A stretch of 64,000 nucleotides of DNA, from positions 2,852,001 to 2,916,000 of the forward strand of contig NZ_CP098502.1 in NCBI RefSeq assembly GCF_024220175.1. The letters are read 5' to 3'. Source of the DNA: Paraconexibacter antarcticus. Its GTDB lineage: Bacteria; Actinomycetota; Thermoleophilia; Solirubrobacterales; Solirubrobacteraceae. A model generated the notes under the pieces. That model made no database searches, was not told the DNA's origin, and was given only the letters and a program-made list of their open reading frames with translations. This document shows, one piece after another, positions 7,403 through 16,510 of the stretch (within the stretch, counting starts at the first letter, position 1; each line of letters opens with the position of its first letter). The position numbers and the translations under genes were made by a program.

Positions 7403-8587
7403 ATGGACGACGGTTCTCACGCAGACCGGCGGGTCGCCCTGGTCCACGATTTCCTGCTCGACGTGCGCGGCGCCGAACGCGTCTTCCTCGCGCTGGCCGA
7501 GCACTACCCGGACGCCGACATCTTCACGGCGATCCACGATCCGGTCGGCTCCGAGCACCGCTTCGCGGGGCGCCGCGTCCACACGACGTTCCTCCAGCGG
7601 CTCCGTCCGACGGCGCGGACGTTCCGGGCGCTGCTGCCGCTCTACCCGGCCGCGATCGAGACGCTCGACCTCCGCGGCTACGACGTCGTCATCTCGAGCT
7701 CCAGCGCGTGGGCGCACGGCGCGATCGCCGACGAGGACGCGGTCCACGTCTGCTACTGCCACAACCCCTTCCGGTACGCGTGGAACGCCCGCGAGGAGAC
7801 GCTCGCCCGGACGCCGGCCCCGCTGCGGCCGGTGCTCGGGGCGGTGCTCTCGCACTGGCGCACCTGGGACACCGTGGCGGCCGCGCGCGTCGACCGCTAC
7901 CTCGCGAACTCCCCGACGACGGCGAAGCGCATCCGGCGGTTCCTCGGCCGGGAGGCCGCCGTCCTCGCCCCGCCGGTCGACCTCGCGCGCTTCGTGCCGT
8001 CCGCGGAGGTCGGGGAGGAGTACGTCGTGCTCTCCGAGCTCATGCCGCACAAGCGGATCGACATCGCCGTGACGGCCTTCACGCGGCTCGGCCTGCCGCT
8101 GACGATCATCGGCAAGGGGCCCGACCGCCGGCGGCTGCAGCGGCTCGCCGGCCCGACGGTGACGTTCGCCGGGCATCTGACCGACGCCGAGGTCGCGCAG
8201 CGGCTGGCCCGCGCCCGCGCCCTCGTCGTGACCGCGACCGAGGAGTTCGGGATCGCCGCCGTCGAGGCGCAGGCGGCCGGGCGCCCGGTCATCGCGCTGC
8301 GCGACGGCGGCGTGCGCGACACCGTCGTCGAGGGGGTGTCCGGCTGCTTCTACGAGACCCCGGACCCCGAGGCGCTCGCCGCCGCGGTGCTCGGGTTCGA
8401 CGCGCTCGCCGTCGACCCGGCCGCCTGCCTGGAGAGCGCCGCGCGCTTCGGCACCCCGCGGTTCCTCGCCGCGATAGACCGCGCCGTCGAGGAGACGCTG
8501 CAGGGCGCGAGCGACCGCCCGCGCGGCCCGCTGCACCACCGCCGTCGCGCCACCCGCCTGGCGCGGGGCCGCGGCGCCTCGGCCTAG
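7403..8587 (+). CDS. GT4-family glycosyltransferase, mannosyltransferase-like
   Basis: The 394-residue protein resembles WbaZ-type transferases: RVALVHDFLLDVRGAERVF at the N-terminus, the CYCHNPFRYAW motif, YLANSPTTAKRI, then EEYVVLSELMPHKRIDIAV opening the second GT-B domain, and ATEEFGIAAVEAQAAGRPVIA with the donor-binding Glu pair. It probably transfers mannose or a related sugar during O-antigen-like glycan assembly. The C-terminal 25 residues are Arg-rich and low in complexity. It leads a plus-strand group with a GT2, a membrane enzyme and a TPR-like protein. The start is fixed by the -10 element 6 nt upstream. Confidence 0.9.
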   Translation: MDDGSHADRRVALVHDFLLDVRGAERVFLALAEHYPDADIFTAIHDPVGSEHRFAGRRVHTTFLQRLRPTARTFRALLPLYPAAIETLDLRGYDVVISSSSAWAHGAIADEDAVHVCYCHNPFRYAWNAREETLARTPAPLRPVLGAVLSHWRTWDTVAAARVDRYLANSPTTAKRIRRFLGREAAVLAPPVDLARFVPSAEVGEEYVVLSELMPHKRIDIAVTAFTRLGLPLTIIGKGPDRRRLQRLAGPTVTFAGHLTDAEVAQRLARARALVVTATEEFGIAAVEAQAAGRPVIALRDGGVRDTVVEGVSGCFYETPDPEALAAAVLGFDALAVDPAACLESAARFGTPRFLAAIDRAVEETLQGASDRPRGPLHHRRRATRLARGRGASA

Positions 8588-8598
8588 CCCGCCCGCCG

Positions 8599-9576
8599 AT
8601 GCCCGCGACCGCCGCCGTCGTCCCGAACCGCAACGGCGCGAGCTGGCTGCCGGGGCTGCTCGCGTCGGTCGCCGCCCAGACGACCCCGTTCGCGGAGGTC
8701 ATCGTCGTCGACGACGCGTCCGACGACGAGTCGCTCGCCTGGCTCGCCGCCCACGCGTCGCACGTGCGGGTGGTCGCGCTGCCCGCCCAGCGGCGTTTCG
8801 CCGCCGCCGTCAACGCGGGCCTCGCGGTGGTGTCGCCCGCGGTGGACGCCGTCGCCCTGCTGAACACCGACGTCGAGCTCGACCCCGGGTGGCACGCGGC
8901 GATGCGCGCCGCGCTCGACGCCGACCCGGCCCGCGGAGCCGTGGCGGGCAAGCTCGTGACGCTCGCGGACCCCGGGGTCGTCGACGACGCGGGGGACATC
9001 CTGCGCCGCGACGGCGTCTGCGAGCAGCGCGGGCGCGGGCACCGCGACGACGGCCGCTTCGACACGCCGGGGCCCGTCTTCGGGCCGTGTGCGGCCGCGG
9101 CGCTGTACCGGCGGAGCGCGCTCGACGCGGCCGGCGGGCTGGACGAGCGCTACGGCGCCTACCTCGAGGACGTCGACCTCGCGCTGCGGCTCGGGCTGGC
9201 GGGGTGGACCGGGTGGTACGAGCCCGGCGCGGTCGCGCGTCACGCCGGCGGTGGGTCGCAGGCGTGGCTCGGCGCCCCGGTCGGCGCGCTCATCGCCCGT
9301 AACACGCTCGTCCTCGTCGCGCGCTTCTTCCCGTGGCGGTGGGCCGTCCCGGTCCTCTACCGGCAGTGCTCCTGGCTCGTCGCCGCCGCCCGTCGCGGGC
9401 CGCGCCCGCTCGCCGCCCACCTGCGCGGCGTCGCGGCCGGCCTCGCGGCGGCGCCGGCCGCGTGGCGGGAGCGGCGTGGGCTGCGGGCGCGTGCCGTCGC
9501 CGACGTCGCCTCCGTCGTCGCCGACCGCCCGTGGCGCGGACCGGCCGCGGGCGGACACCCGCGCGGGGCGGCGTGA
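8599..9576 (+). CDS. Family 2 glycosyltransferase
   Basis: A 325-residue GT-A transferase. The start MPATAAVVPNRNGASWL is the usual GT2 beginning; VIVVDDASDDESL is the nucleotide-binding segment, LLNTDVELDPGW holds the DxD-type metal site, and YLEDVDLALRLGLAGW holds the catalytic acid region. The C-terminal third (about 220-300) is rich in Arg and hydrophobic residues and may associate with the membrane. The ATG at 8599 comes 11 bp after the previous stop, and the end overlaps the next gene by GTGA, so the three genes form one operon. Donor and acceptor are unknown. Confidence 0.88.
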   Translation: MPATAAVVPNRNGASWLPGLLASVAAQTTPFAEVIVVDDASDDESLAWLAAHASHVRVVALPAQRRFAAAVNAGLAVVSPAVDAVALLNTDVELDPGWHAAMRAALDADPARGAVAGKLVTLADPGVVDDAGDILRRDGVCEQRGRGHRDDGRFDTPGPVFGPCAAAALYRRSALDAAGGLDERYGAYLEDVDLALRLGLAGWTGWYEPGAVARHAGGGSQAWLGAPVGALIARNTLVLVARFFPWRWAVPVLYRQCSWLVAAARRGPRPLAAHLRGVAAGLAAAPAAWRERRGLRARAVADVASVVADRPWRGPAAGGHPRGAA

Positions 9577-11006
9577 AGCCGCGGGACGTCGCGCTGCTCG
9601 TCCTCGCGGCGGCGCTCGCGGCGGTCGCCCTGCGCGACGGCGTCGCCCCGCACGACGAGGGGCTGATGCTCGCGTGGGGGCAGCGGATCGCGGACGGGCA
9701 GCTTCCCTACCGGGACTTCTGGTGCAACTACGGGCCCGCGCAGCCCTACGTCCTCGGCGGCCTGACGGCGGTCCTCGGCCCGTCGCTGCTCGCCTGGCGG
9801 ATCGTGCGCGTCCTCGTCGGAGCCGTCGCCGCCTGGCTCGCCTACCGGCTCGTCCGCGACGAGGCCGAGGGGGCACCGCACGCCGAGGCGTGGGCGCTCG
9901 GCGCGTGGGCGGCGAGCGCCGGCGCGCTCGCCTGGCCGCTGCTGCCGTCGCCGACGGTCCCGGCGCTCGCGCTCGGCCTGGCCGCGCTCTGGGCCGCCCG
10001 GACCCACCCCGCGCTCGCGGGTGCCCTCGCCGGCGCCGCCGGCCTCTTCCGGCCGGAGCTCGGCGTCGCGTTCGCCGTCGCCGTCTTCTGGCGGGCGGGC
10101 CGCTCGCTCGGCGCCGCGCGGCGCGCCCCGATCGGGGCGGCCGCGGTCTTCGGCCTCGGGTGGCTGCCGTTCGTCGTCGCCGCCCCGGGCGACGTCGCCG
10201 GTCAGGTCGTCGGCTTCCTCGGCAAGCAGTCCGACCAGCGCCTCCCGTTCCCGCCGCCGTATCACGACGGCCTGGACCCGAACAAGCTCCTCGAGGGCCA
10301 CATCGCCGTCATCCTCGTCGCCGCGGCCGTCCTCTGGGCGGCGCTGCGGCGCGGGCCCGCGTGGCTCCTCGTCCCGCTGCTCGCGTCGGTCGGGTACCTG
10401 CTCGCGCGTGCCGACGAGTTCCACCTCGTCCCGCTCGGCGTGCTCGTCGCCGTCGGGCTCGGCGTGGCCGGTGCCCGCGCGCCGGGCCGCGCCGGGTCGC
10501 TCGTCGCCGCGGCGCTCCTCGCGCTCATCGCCCTGCACGGCCTCGACCGGCAGGCCGGGCGGTGGCGCCACCCCGGGCCGCTCGCCGCCGTCCCCGGTCC
10601 GGCGGGGGACGGCGTCCGCACGACGCCGGCGGACGCGGCGGCGCTCCGGCGCCTGCGCGCGGCCCTCGCGACGCCGGGCCCGCTCCTCGTCCTCCCGCCG
10701 CGGACTGACCGCGTCCGGGTCGGCGACCCGCTCCTGAACGTCATCACCGGCCGGCGCAACCCGACCCGCTACGACGTCATGCAGCCCGGCGTCGTGACGA
10801 CGGCGAAGGTCCAGCGGGAGATGATCGGCGACCTGCGGGCCGCCCCCGGCACCCGGGTCGTCCGCTGGACGGCGCCCGCGGCCCGGCTGCGGGAGCCGAA
10901 CGCGTCGGGTCGCGAGCACGGGGCACGGCTGCTCGACCGCTGGATCGCCCGGCGCTACCGCCCGGTCCTGCGCGCCGGTCCCTACGTCCTGCTCGTCCGC
11001 CGGTAG
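9573..11006 (+). CDS. Polytopic membrane protein, GT-C glycosyltransferase-like
   Basis: The 477-residue protein has about ten hydrophobic segments and looks like a GT-C type enzyme that uses polyprenyl-phosphate sugars on the outer face of the membrane. The first loop contains APHDEGLMLAWGQRI with an acidic pair, followed by DGQLPYRDFWCNYGPAQPY, a pattern common in GT39/DUF2029-like proteins. The last 130 residues form a soluble extracytoplasmic domain ending RPVLRAGPYVLLVRR. It starts at GTG 9573, overlapping the GT2 stop. No specific family name can be fixed by eye. Confidence 0.75.
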   Translation: MKPRDVALLVLAAALAAVALRDGVAPHDEGLMLAWGQRIADGQLPYRDFWCNYGPAQPYVLGGLTAVLGPSLLAWRIVRVLVGAVAAWLAYRLVRDEAEGAPHAEAWALGAWAASAGALAWPLLPSPTVPALALGLAALWAARTHPALAGALAGAAGLFRPELGVAFAVAVFWRAGRSLGAARRAPIGAAAVFGLGWLPFVVAAPGDVAGQVVGFLGKQSDQRLPFPPPYHDGLDPNKLLEGHIAVILVAAAVLWAALRRGPAWLLVPLLASVGYLLARADEFHLVPLGVLVAVGLGVAGARAPGRAGSLVAAALLALIALHGLDRQAGRWRHPGPLAAVPGPAGDGVRTTPADAAALRRLRAALATPGPLLVLPPRTDRVRVGDPLLNVITGRRNPTRYDVMQPGVVTTAKVQREMIGDLRAAPGTRVVRWTAPAARLREPNASGREHGARLLDRWIARRYRPVLRAGPYVLLVRR

Positions 11007-11009
11007 CGT
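11004..11009 (+). promoter_or_regulatory. Possible -10 element before the TPR-like gene
   Basis: TAGCGT overlaps the stop codon of the previous gene and lies 9 nt before GTG 11019, so the small downstream gene may also have its own near-leaderless transcript. Confidence 0.35.
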
Positions 11010-11018
11010 GCGCGGGAC

Positions 11019-11438
11019 GTGAGTGCGCTTCCTCTCCGCCTCGGGCTCGCCGCCGTCGCCGTCCTGCTCGTCGTCCTCGCGGTCGGCCGCATCGGCCGTG
11101 ACGACGGGTGCAGCGCCGCCGGGCACGACGCCCTGCGCCCGGCGCACGGCACCGCCGGGGCGATCGCGGCCGGGGACGACCGGCTCGTCCGCCGCCTCGA
11201 GCACGACTGCCGCGGCGGCGACGACCTCGCCCAGGCCGGCGCCGCGCTCGCCATCGGCGGCCGGACCGCCGCGGCCGAGCGGCTGGCCCGCGAGGCGATC
11301 CGCCGCGAGCCGCAGAACTTCCTCGCCTGGGACGCCCTCGCCCTCGCCGTCCGCCGGACCGACCCCGCCGAGGCCCGCCGCGCCGTGGCGACCGCGCAGC
11401 GCCTCAATCCGCGGGGACGGGCGATACCGCTGGACTGA
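11019..11438 (+). CDS. Small membrane-anchored TPR-like protein
   Basis: The 139-residue protein has one N-terminal hydrophobic segment (about 5-23), then two Cys (about 31 and 64) that could form a disulfide outside the cell, then helical repeats ending ARRAVATAQRLNPRGR that look like one or two TPR units. It follows the GT-C-like gene by 12 bp, so it may scaffold or regulate glycan assembly at the membrane. That role is inferred from location only. Its last 35 bp overlap the 3' end of the acyltransferase gene on the other strand. Confidence 0.7.
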   Translation: MSALPLRLGLAAVAVLLVVLAVGRIGRDDGCSAAGHDALRPAHGTAGAIAAGDDRLVRRLEHDCRGGDDLAQAGAALAIGGRTAAAERLAREAIRREPQNFLAWDALALAVRRTDPAEARRAVATAQRLNPRGRAIPLD

Positions 11439-12609
11439 CCGCCGCCCGCGCCCGCCGCTTACGGGCGAGGAACGGCCGCTCGACGACGAGGTAGCTCACC
11501 GTCGCGCACGCGCCCGCCGCCGCGAACGTCAGCACCGCCGACCCGAGCGTCGGGGCGAAGGGCGCCACCCGGTGCGGCCAGCCGCGCCGCCCGAACTCGA
11601 TGAGCAGCGGCAGGTGATAGAGGTAGATCCCGTAGGAGACGAGGCCGACGAGGGCGAGCGGACGCCAGGCGAGCACGCGTCGCAGCGCGCCGCCGCCGCC
11701 CGTCCCGAGCGTCGCCGGGGCGAGCAGGCACAGCGCGATGAGCGCGTAGACGACGTGCTCCCCGGCCCAGCTGAGGTCCGTGTAGGCGCCGAGGAAGCCG
11801 CGCGGGAGGTCCATGCCGAAGGCGGCGAGGGCGAGCAGCGCGGCCGCGAGCAGCCAGCAGGTCCCCGGGCGGCGGGCGACGGCGGCGTGCAGCCGCGGCG
11901 CCGCCCGGGTGGCGCTGAGGACGGCGAGCCCCATCCCGAGCCCGAACCACAGCAGGAAGGAGGGCAGCAGGAACGCGAGCACCGGCCCGCGCCCGGTGTC
12001 GAGGACGGCGTGCTGCAGCTCGCGCAGCCCGACCGACACGACCGCCAGGCCGGCCAGGAGCCACAGCTCACGCCGCGCCTGGGCCGCCGGCGCGCGGCCC
12101 GAGAGCCAGCGGCCCGCGAGCGCCGCGTACAGCGGCAGCGTCGCGTAGAAGCTCATCTCGACGCACAGCGTCCAGGCGGGCCCGATGCCCTGCAGCACGG
12201 TGTCCAGCGAGAGGTTCTGCGCGAAGAGGAAGTACCGCAGGCCGCCGGGGAGGCTCGTCACCCCGCCGCCGAGCCCGGGCCACGCGGCGAGCGCGAGCAG
12301 CGCGACCCAGTACGCGGGCACGATCCGCAGCAGCCGCCGCCGGTAGAACTCCCCGAGGGGCAGCGCCGCCGGCCCGCCGCAGCGCGCCGCGACGTACGGG
12401 CGGTAGAGGAGGAACCCCGAGATGAGGAAGAAGAGCGTGACGCCGAGGTCCAGCCGCGCCGTGACGGCGCCGACGGCCCCGTTCGTCGAGAGCCCGCTGT
12501 AGACGCTCGCGTGGAAGACGAGCACACTGAGCGCCGCGAGCGCCCGGAGCGCGTCGACGTGGGGGAAGCGGGCGTGGTCGGCCTGGCCCGCCGGGGTCGG
12601 CAGGGTCAT
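11404..12609 (-). CDS. Acyltransferase family 3 (OafA/YrhL-like) membrane protein
   Basis: A 401-residue integral membrane O-acyltransferase that would add acetyl or another acyl group to a surface sugar. Diagnostic parts are FPHVDALRALAALSVLVFHA (14-33, catalytic His at the end of the first membrane helix), FFLISGFLLYRPYV, RRRLLRIVPAYWVAL, and GPAWTLCVEMSFYATLPL with the conserved Glu; about ten membrane segments follow. It ends in YLVVERPFL, the usual C-terminus before a short basic tail. It overlaps the upstream paralogue by ATGA and the convergent TPR-like gene by 35 bp. Confidence 0.93.
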   Translation of the reverse strand: MTLPTPAGQADHARFPHVDALRALAALSVLVFHASVYSGLSTNGAVGAVTARLDLGVTLFFLISGFLLYRPYVAARCGGPAALPLGEFYRRRLLRIVPAYWVALLALAAWPGLGGGVTSLPGGLRYFLFAQNLSLDTVLQGIGPAWTLCVEMSFYATLPLYAALAGRWLSGRAPAAQARRELWLLAGLAVVSVGLRELQHAVLDTGRGPVLAFLLPSFLLWFGLGMGLAVLSATRAAPRLHAAVARRPGTCWLLAAALLALAAFGMDLPRGFLGAYTDLSWAGEHVVYALIALCLLAPATLGTGGGGALRRVLAWRPLALVGLVSYGIYLYHLPLLIEFGRRGWPHRVAPFAPTLGSAVLTFAAAGACATVSYLVVERPFLARKRRARAAVSPAVSPVPAD

Positions 12610-13820
12610 CGCGCGGGGTCGGTGGCCACGGCCCCCGGCGCGGCGGGACGGCCGAGCCCGCTGCGCCACCCGTCCTTGAAGCGCAGCAGCGGGCGCTCGA
12701 CGAGGACGTAGCTCGCCGTCGCCGCGGCGGTCGCCACGACGAACGTCAGGAGCGTGAGCCACAGGAAGCCGCCGGGGCGGTCCGCCACGTGCTGGAACCG
12801 GGCCATGAGGGGCAGGTGGTAGAGGAAGATCCCGTAGGAGACGGTCCCGAGGAGGTTCAGCTCCCGCCGGGCGAGCAGCCGGTGCGGCCAGCCCCGCCCG
12901 TCGCCCATGAAGACCGCGGGCGCGACGAGCAGCACCGCGAACGTGACGTAGAGGAGGTGCTCGGCCTGGAAGGCGGCGTTCGAGTACCGGTAGTCGAACG
13001 TCCGCGGCAGGCCGACGAGCGGCGAGGCCATGAAGAGCATCACCGCGCCGGCCGCGCCCCACGTCCAGCCCGGGTGCTCGGCGACGAAGCGCAGCGGGCG
13101 GGGGAGGGCGACGGTCGGGACCCCCGCGTAGCCGACGCTCAGCACCGCGAGCCCCATGCCGCCGGTGAACCACGTCCAGTTGCCCGGCAGCGAGACGGGG
13201 AAGAGCGTCGACGGGTCGTTGTGGAAGACGAGTGCCCGGCCGGCGAGCGCGACGGCGGCGGACGCCGCGAGGGCGACGAGCTCGAGCTTGACCTGGCGCT
13301 CGCGGGTGCGCCCGTGCAGCCCCCGCGCCGCCGCGAGCGCGATGAACGGCAGCGCGACGTAGAACGCCATCTCGACGCAGAGGCTCCACGCGGGCGCGAT
13401 CCCCGTCACGACCCAGATCGGGTTCCAGTTGCTCACGAACCCGTAGTACGCCCACCAGTCGCTCGTGAACGGCCCGTGGACGAACCGCGGGACGACGATC
13501 GCGAGCGACGTGAGCGCCAGCCAGTACGCGGGCACGATCCGCAGCGCCCGGCGGCGGGCGTAGCCGAGGATCGACGGCGCCGGGCGGCCGCCGAGGCGGG
13601 CGGCGACGAACGGGCGGTAGAGCAGGAAGCCGGAGAGGACGAAGAAGACCGCGACGCCGACGTTCAGCCGGGCGGTGATCGCGCCGAGCGGATTGCCGGA
13701 GTTGAACGCCGTCAGCCCCGACGCATGGGTCACGAGGACCGACAGCGCGGCGATCGCCCGCAGCGCGTCGAAGTAGGGGAAGCGCACTCTCGTGCTCGCC
13801 GCCACGGCGCGCGTCGTCAC
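12606..13820 (-). CDS. Acyltransferase family 3 (OafA/YrhL-like) membrane protein
   Basis: A 404-residue paralogue of the following gene: FPYFDALRAIAALSVLVTHA (catalytic His), FFVLSGFLLYRPFVAARL, RRRALRIVPAYWLAL, APAWSLCVEMAFYVALPF, and a final SYVLVERPLLRFKDGW. The two share order and motifs but diverge in loops, so they probably modify different positions or use different acyl donors. It starts at GTG 13820, and its -10 element overlaps that of the divergent GT39 gene. It is co-translated with the second copy through a 4-bp overlap. Confidence 0.93.
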   Translation of the reverse strand: MTTRAVAASTRVRFPYFDALRAIAALSVLVTHASGLTAFNSGNPLGAITARLNVGVAVFFVLSGFLLYRPFVAARLGGRPAPSILGYARRRALRIVPAYWLALTSLAIVVPRFVHGPFTSDWWAYYGFVSNWNPIWVVTGIAPAWSLCVEMAFYVALPFIALAAARGLHGRTRERQVKLELVALAASAAVALAGRALVFHNDPSTLFPVSLPGNWTWFTGGMGLAVLSVGYAGVPTVALPRPLRFVAEHPGWTWGAAGAVMLFMASPLVGLPRTFDYRYSNAAFQAEHLLYVTFAVLLVAPAVFMGDGRGWPHRLLARRELNLLGTVSYGIFLYHLPLMARFQHVADRPGGFLWLTLLTFVVATAAATASYVLVERPLLRFKDGWRSGLGRPAAPGAVATDPAR

Positions 13821-13826
13821 CGCCGC

Positions 13827-13836
13827 AGCATACGCT
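13827..13836. promoter_or_regulatory. Bidirectional -10 element (shared TA) between acyltransferase and GT39 genes
   Basis: The 10-mer AGCATACGCT holds a plus-strand -10 TACGCT (13831-13836) and a minus-strand -10 TATGCT (13832-13827) that share the central TA. Each is exactly 6 nt from its start codon (ATG 13843 and GTG 13820), so both mRNAs would be leaderless and the two initiation sites mutually exclusive. Confidence 0.6.
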
Positions 13837-13842
13837 CGCGGG

Positions 13843-15117
13843 ATGCGGGACTTCCGCCTCCGGCTGGCCGGCGTCGCCCTCCTCGGGCTGGCGATCCGGC
13901 TCCTGGCCGCCTACCTCAACCGCCACCACCCGGTCGGCGGCGACGCGCTGACCTTCCACGTCGAGGGCCACACGCTCGCCCACGGCGGGGGCTTCCGCCG
14001 CGTCTACGAGGACGTCCCGACCGCCGAGCACCCGCCCGCGCACATCGTCGTGATCGCGCTCGCGAACCTCCTCGGGTTCGACGGCTTCACCGCCCAGCGG
14101 ATGTTCCAGGGCGCGGTCGGGACGCTGACGGTCGTCGGCTGCGCGCTCGTCGGGCGGCGGCTGGCGGGGGAGAGGGCCGGGCTCGTCGCGGGGGTCCTCG
14201 CCGCCGGCTACCCGATGCTGTGGATGCCCGACACGGCGCTCATGAGCGAGACGACGTACGGCGTGATGCTCGTCGGGGCCCTGCTCGCCGCGCTCGCGCT
14301 GCGGGACGCCCCGACGCCGCGGCGCGCCGCCGTCCTTGGCGCGGTCATCGCCCTTGCGGCGCTCACCCGCGGCGAGGCGCTGGCGCTGCTCGTCGTCCTC
14401 CTCGCGCCCGTGTGCTGGGTCGCGACCGCGGGGAACCGCCGCGCGTTCGCGCGCCACCTCGCCGTCGGCCTCGCGGCCTTCGCGGTCGTCCTCGCCCCGT
14501 GGGCGATCCGCAACGCCGAGACCTTCCACGCCCGCGTCCTCATCTCGACGAACGGGGACGGCGTGTGGGTCGGCTCCAACTGCGGGCCGACGTACTACGG
14601 GCCGCTCATCGGCTCGTGGGTCTTCGCCTGCTACGGCAAGCGGCCGCCGGGGGACGAGGCGCAGCAGTCGGTGGCCTACCGCAAGCGGGGGCTCACGTAC
14701 GCCCGGCACCACGCGGGCCGCGTCCCGCTCGTCGTCGCCGCGCGCCTCGGGCGCCTGCTCGACGTGTACCGCCCGTGGACGCAGGGCGTCTTCTTCAACG
14801 CCACCGAGGGTCGCGGGTCGCGGGCGAGCAAGGCCGGGCTGCTCGCGTGGTGGCTCCTGGCGCCGCTCGCGCTGGCGGGCGCGCTCGTCCTGCGCCGCCG
14901 GCGGACGCCCGGCCTCGGCGCGGTCCTCGCCCCGGTCGCGATGGTGCTGTTCGTCGGGGCGACGGTCTACGGGTCGACGCGCTTCCGCTTCGCCGCGGAG
15001 CCGTCGGTCGTCGTCCTCGCGGCTGTCGCGCTGACCGCGGCGGCCGGCCCGCTGCTCACTCGTGGTGGGCGGACTGCGCGACGAGCATCCCCGCCAGCGC
15101 CAGCACCGGAAGCGTGA
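13843..15117 (+). CDS. GT39/ArnT-like glycosyltransferase (GT-C fold)
   Basis: A 424-residue polytopic protein of the PMT/ArnT group, which moves sugars from polyprenyl-phosphate donors outside the membrane. The first extracytoplasmic loop has GGDALTFHVEGHTLAHGGGF with the expected acidic residue, followed by the AEHPPAHIVVIA motif typical of the family and about ten hydrophobic segments. A Cys-containing loop (SNCGPTYYGP and FACYGK) may form a disulfide. The ATG at 13843 is set by the leaderless -10 element. Its last 62 bp overlap the O-antigen ligase gene on the opposite strand. Confidence 0.85.
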   Translation: MRDFRLRLAGVALLGLAIRLLAAYLNRHHPVGGDALTFHVEGHTLAHGGGFRRVYEDVPTAEHPPAHIVVIALANLLGFDGFTAQRMFQGAVGTLTVVGCALVGRRLAGERAGLVAGVLAAGYPMLWMPDTALMSETTYGVMLVGALLAALALRDAPTPRRAAVLGAVIALAALTRGEALALLVVLLAPVCWVATAGNRRAFARHLAVGLAAFAVVLAPWAIRNAETFHARVLISTNGDGVWVGSNCGPTYYGPLIGSWVFACYGKRPPGDEAQQSVAYRKRGLTYARHHAGRVPLVVAARLGRLLDVYRPWTQGVFFNATEGRGSRASKAGLLAWWLLAPLALAGALVLRRRRTPGLGAVLAPVAMVLFVGATVYGSTRFRFAAEPSVVVLAAVALTAAAGPLLTRGGRTARRASPPAPAPEA

Positions 15118-16501
15118 CGGCGGGCATCTCCCAGTCCCAGTCCACCGCGCTGTGGACGCCGAAGACGACGAGTGCCGCGGCGGCGCCCGCCGCGAGCGCC
15201 GGGTCCTCGCGCTGGACGATCCGCGCGCACCAGCCGATCCCGCCCGCCAGGCACGCGAGCAGCAGCGCGCCGACGAGCCCGAGCTCGGCGAGCGTCTCGA
15301 GCTCGAGCGAGTGGGCGTCGCGCACGCGCTCGCCGATCGGCCGCTCGCGCAGCCACGCCGTGCGGAAGCCACCGCTGCCGAGGCCGCGGACCGGGTGGTG
15401 CTCGAAGGCCCGCGCCGCGACCTTCCAGTAGTCGTAGCGGTTCGAGCTCGCGGACGTCAGGCGCGCGGACGTCGCCCCGAAGGACGGGCTCGGGCCGTCG
15501 CTGCTGCGGGCGACGGCCACCGGCACCGCGACGAGCGCGACGACGATCGCCGTGGCGGCGTACGGCGCCCAGCCGGGCAGCGGCAGGCGGCCCATGCGGG
15601 TGCGGCCGGCCGCCTCCGCGGACGCCGCCCACGCGAGCAGCGCCGCGGCGCCCCCCATCATGAGCAGAAGGCCGGCGAGCGCGATCGCGCCCTCGAGCTC
15701 ACGGTGCCCGAGCGACCCCGACAGCTCGCGCACCCCGGGGAACACGACGGCGGCGAGCGTCCCGCCCGCGCCCGCCTCGGCGCAGATCGCGATCGCCCGC
15801 AGCTGCGTCCAGGTCGGTGCGAGGACGAGCAGCACGACGACGCCCGCCGCGAGCGCGACGAGCGCGCCGCGGGAGAAGCTCAGGTACGTGCCCGCGGCGA
15901 GCGGGACGGCGGCGGCCGCGGCGAGGGCGCGGACGGCGACGGGACGGCTGCGGTCCCCGGTGATGCGCGCGCAGAGGACGAAGCCGACGGCCGCGAGGGC
16001 GCCCTCGGCGTTCCAGTACGTGAGCGGCTGCTCGAGGCGGCCGCCGGCGCTCACGGACGCGTGCTCGCGGACGACGCCGGGGAGCAGCCGCCCGAGCAGC
16101 CCGTAGCCGATCGCGGCGAAGGCGCCGGCGGCGCCCGCGAGCTCGACCCAGCGGGCGGCGGCGCGCTCGCGCCAGGCGAGCGCGGCGCAGACGAGGGCGG
16201 TCGCGTAGAGGGTGACCCGCTCGGCGTCGTCGGCCGCCGCGTCCTTCACCGGGGACCAGCGGTGGCTCAGCGCGACCCAGGCCGCGAGGCCGATCAGGCC
16301 GCCGAGCGCGGTCCGCGGCCCCCAGCCCGAGGGCAGCAGCGGGAGCGCCCGCGTCGACGGCGTCAGGACGGCCAGCGCGGCCAGCGCCACGGCCGCGGCG
16401 GCGAGCGCGACGAGGCGCGGCCGGTCGTCGTAGCCGCCCGAGAAGAACGCCAGCGCCACCGGCCCGGTCAGCAGCAGCACTCGAGGGGGCAGCAGGCGCA
16501 T
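15056..16501 (-). CDS. O-antigen ligase/polymerase family (Wzy_C-like) membrane protein
   Basis: The 481-residue protein has about ten to twelve membrane segments. The large periplasmic-side loop contains SNRYDYWKVAARAFEHHPVRGLGSGGF and then RDAHSLELETLAELGLVG, which is the Wzy_C/WaaL family pattern (conserved Arg and the H-S/N-x-L-E motif). It probably polymerises or ligates lipid-linked glycans to their final acceptor. The ATG at 16501 has a -10 element 9 nt upstream that overlaps the promoter of the divergent AftD-like gene. Its 3' end overlaps the GT39 gene by 62 bp. Confidence 0.88.
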   Translation of the reverse strand: MRLLPPRVLLLTGPVALAFFSGGYDDRPRLVALAAAAVALAALAVLTPSTRALPLLPSGWGPRTALGGLIGLAAWVALSHRWSPVKDAAADDAERVTLYATALVCAALAWRERAAARWVELAGAAGAFAAIGYGLLGRLLPGVVREHASVSAGGRLEQPLTYWNAEGALAAVGFVLCARITGDRSRPVAVRALAAAAAVPLAAGTYLSFSRGALVALAAGVVVLLVLAPTWTQLRAIAICAEAGAGGTLAAVVFPGVRELSGSLGHRELEGAIALAGLLLMMGGAAALLAWAASAEAAGRTRMGRLPLPGWAPYAATAIVVALVAVPVAVARSSDGPSPSFGATSARLTSASSNRYDYWKVAARAFEHHPVRGLGSGGFRTAWLRERPIGERVRDAHSLELETLAELGLVGALLLACLAGGIGWCARIVQREDPALAAGAAAALVVFGVHSAVDWDWEMPAVTLPVLALAGMLVAQSAHHE

Positions 16502-16510
16502 CGGCGGGCC

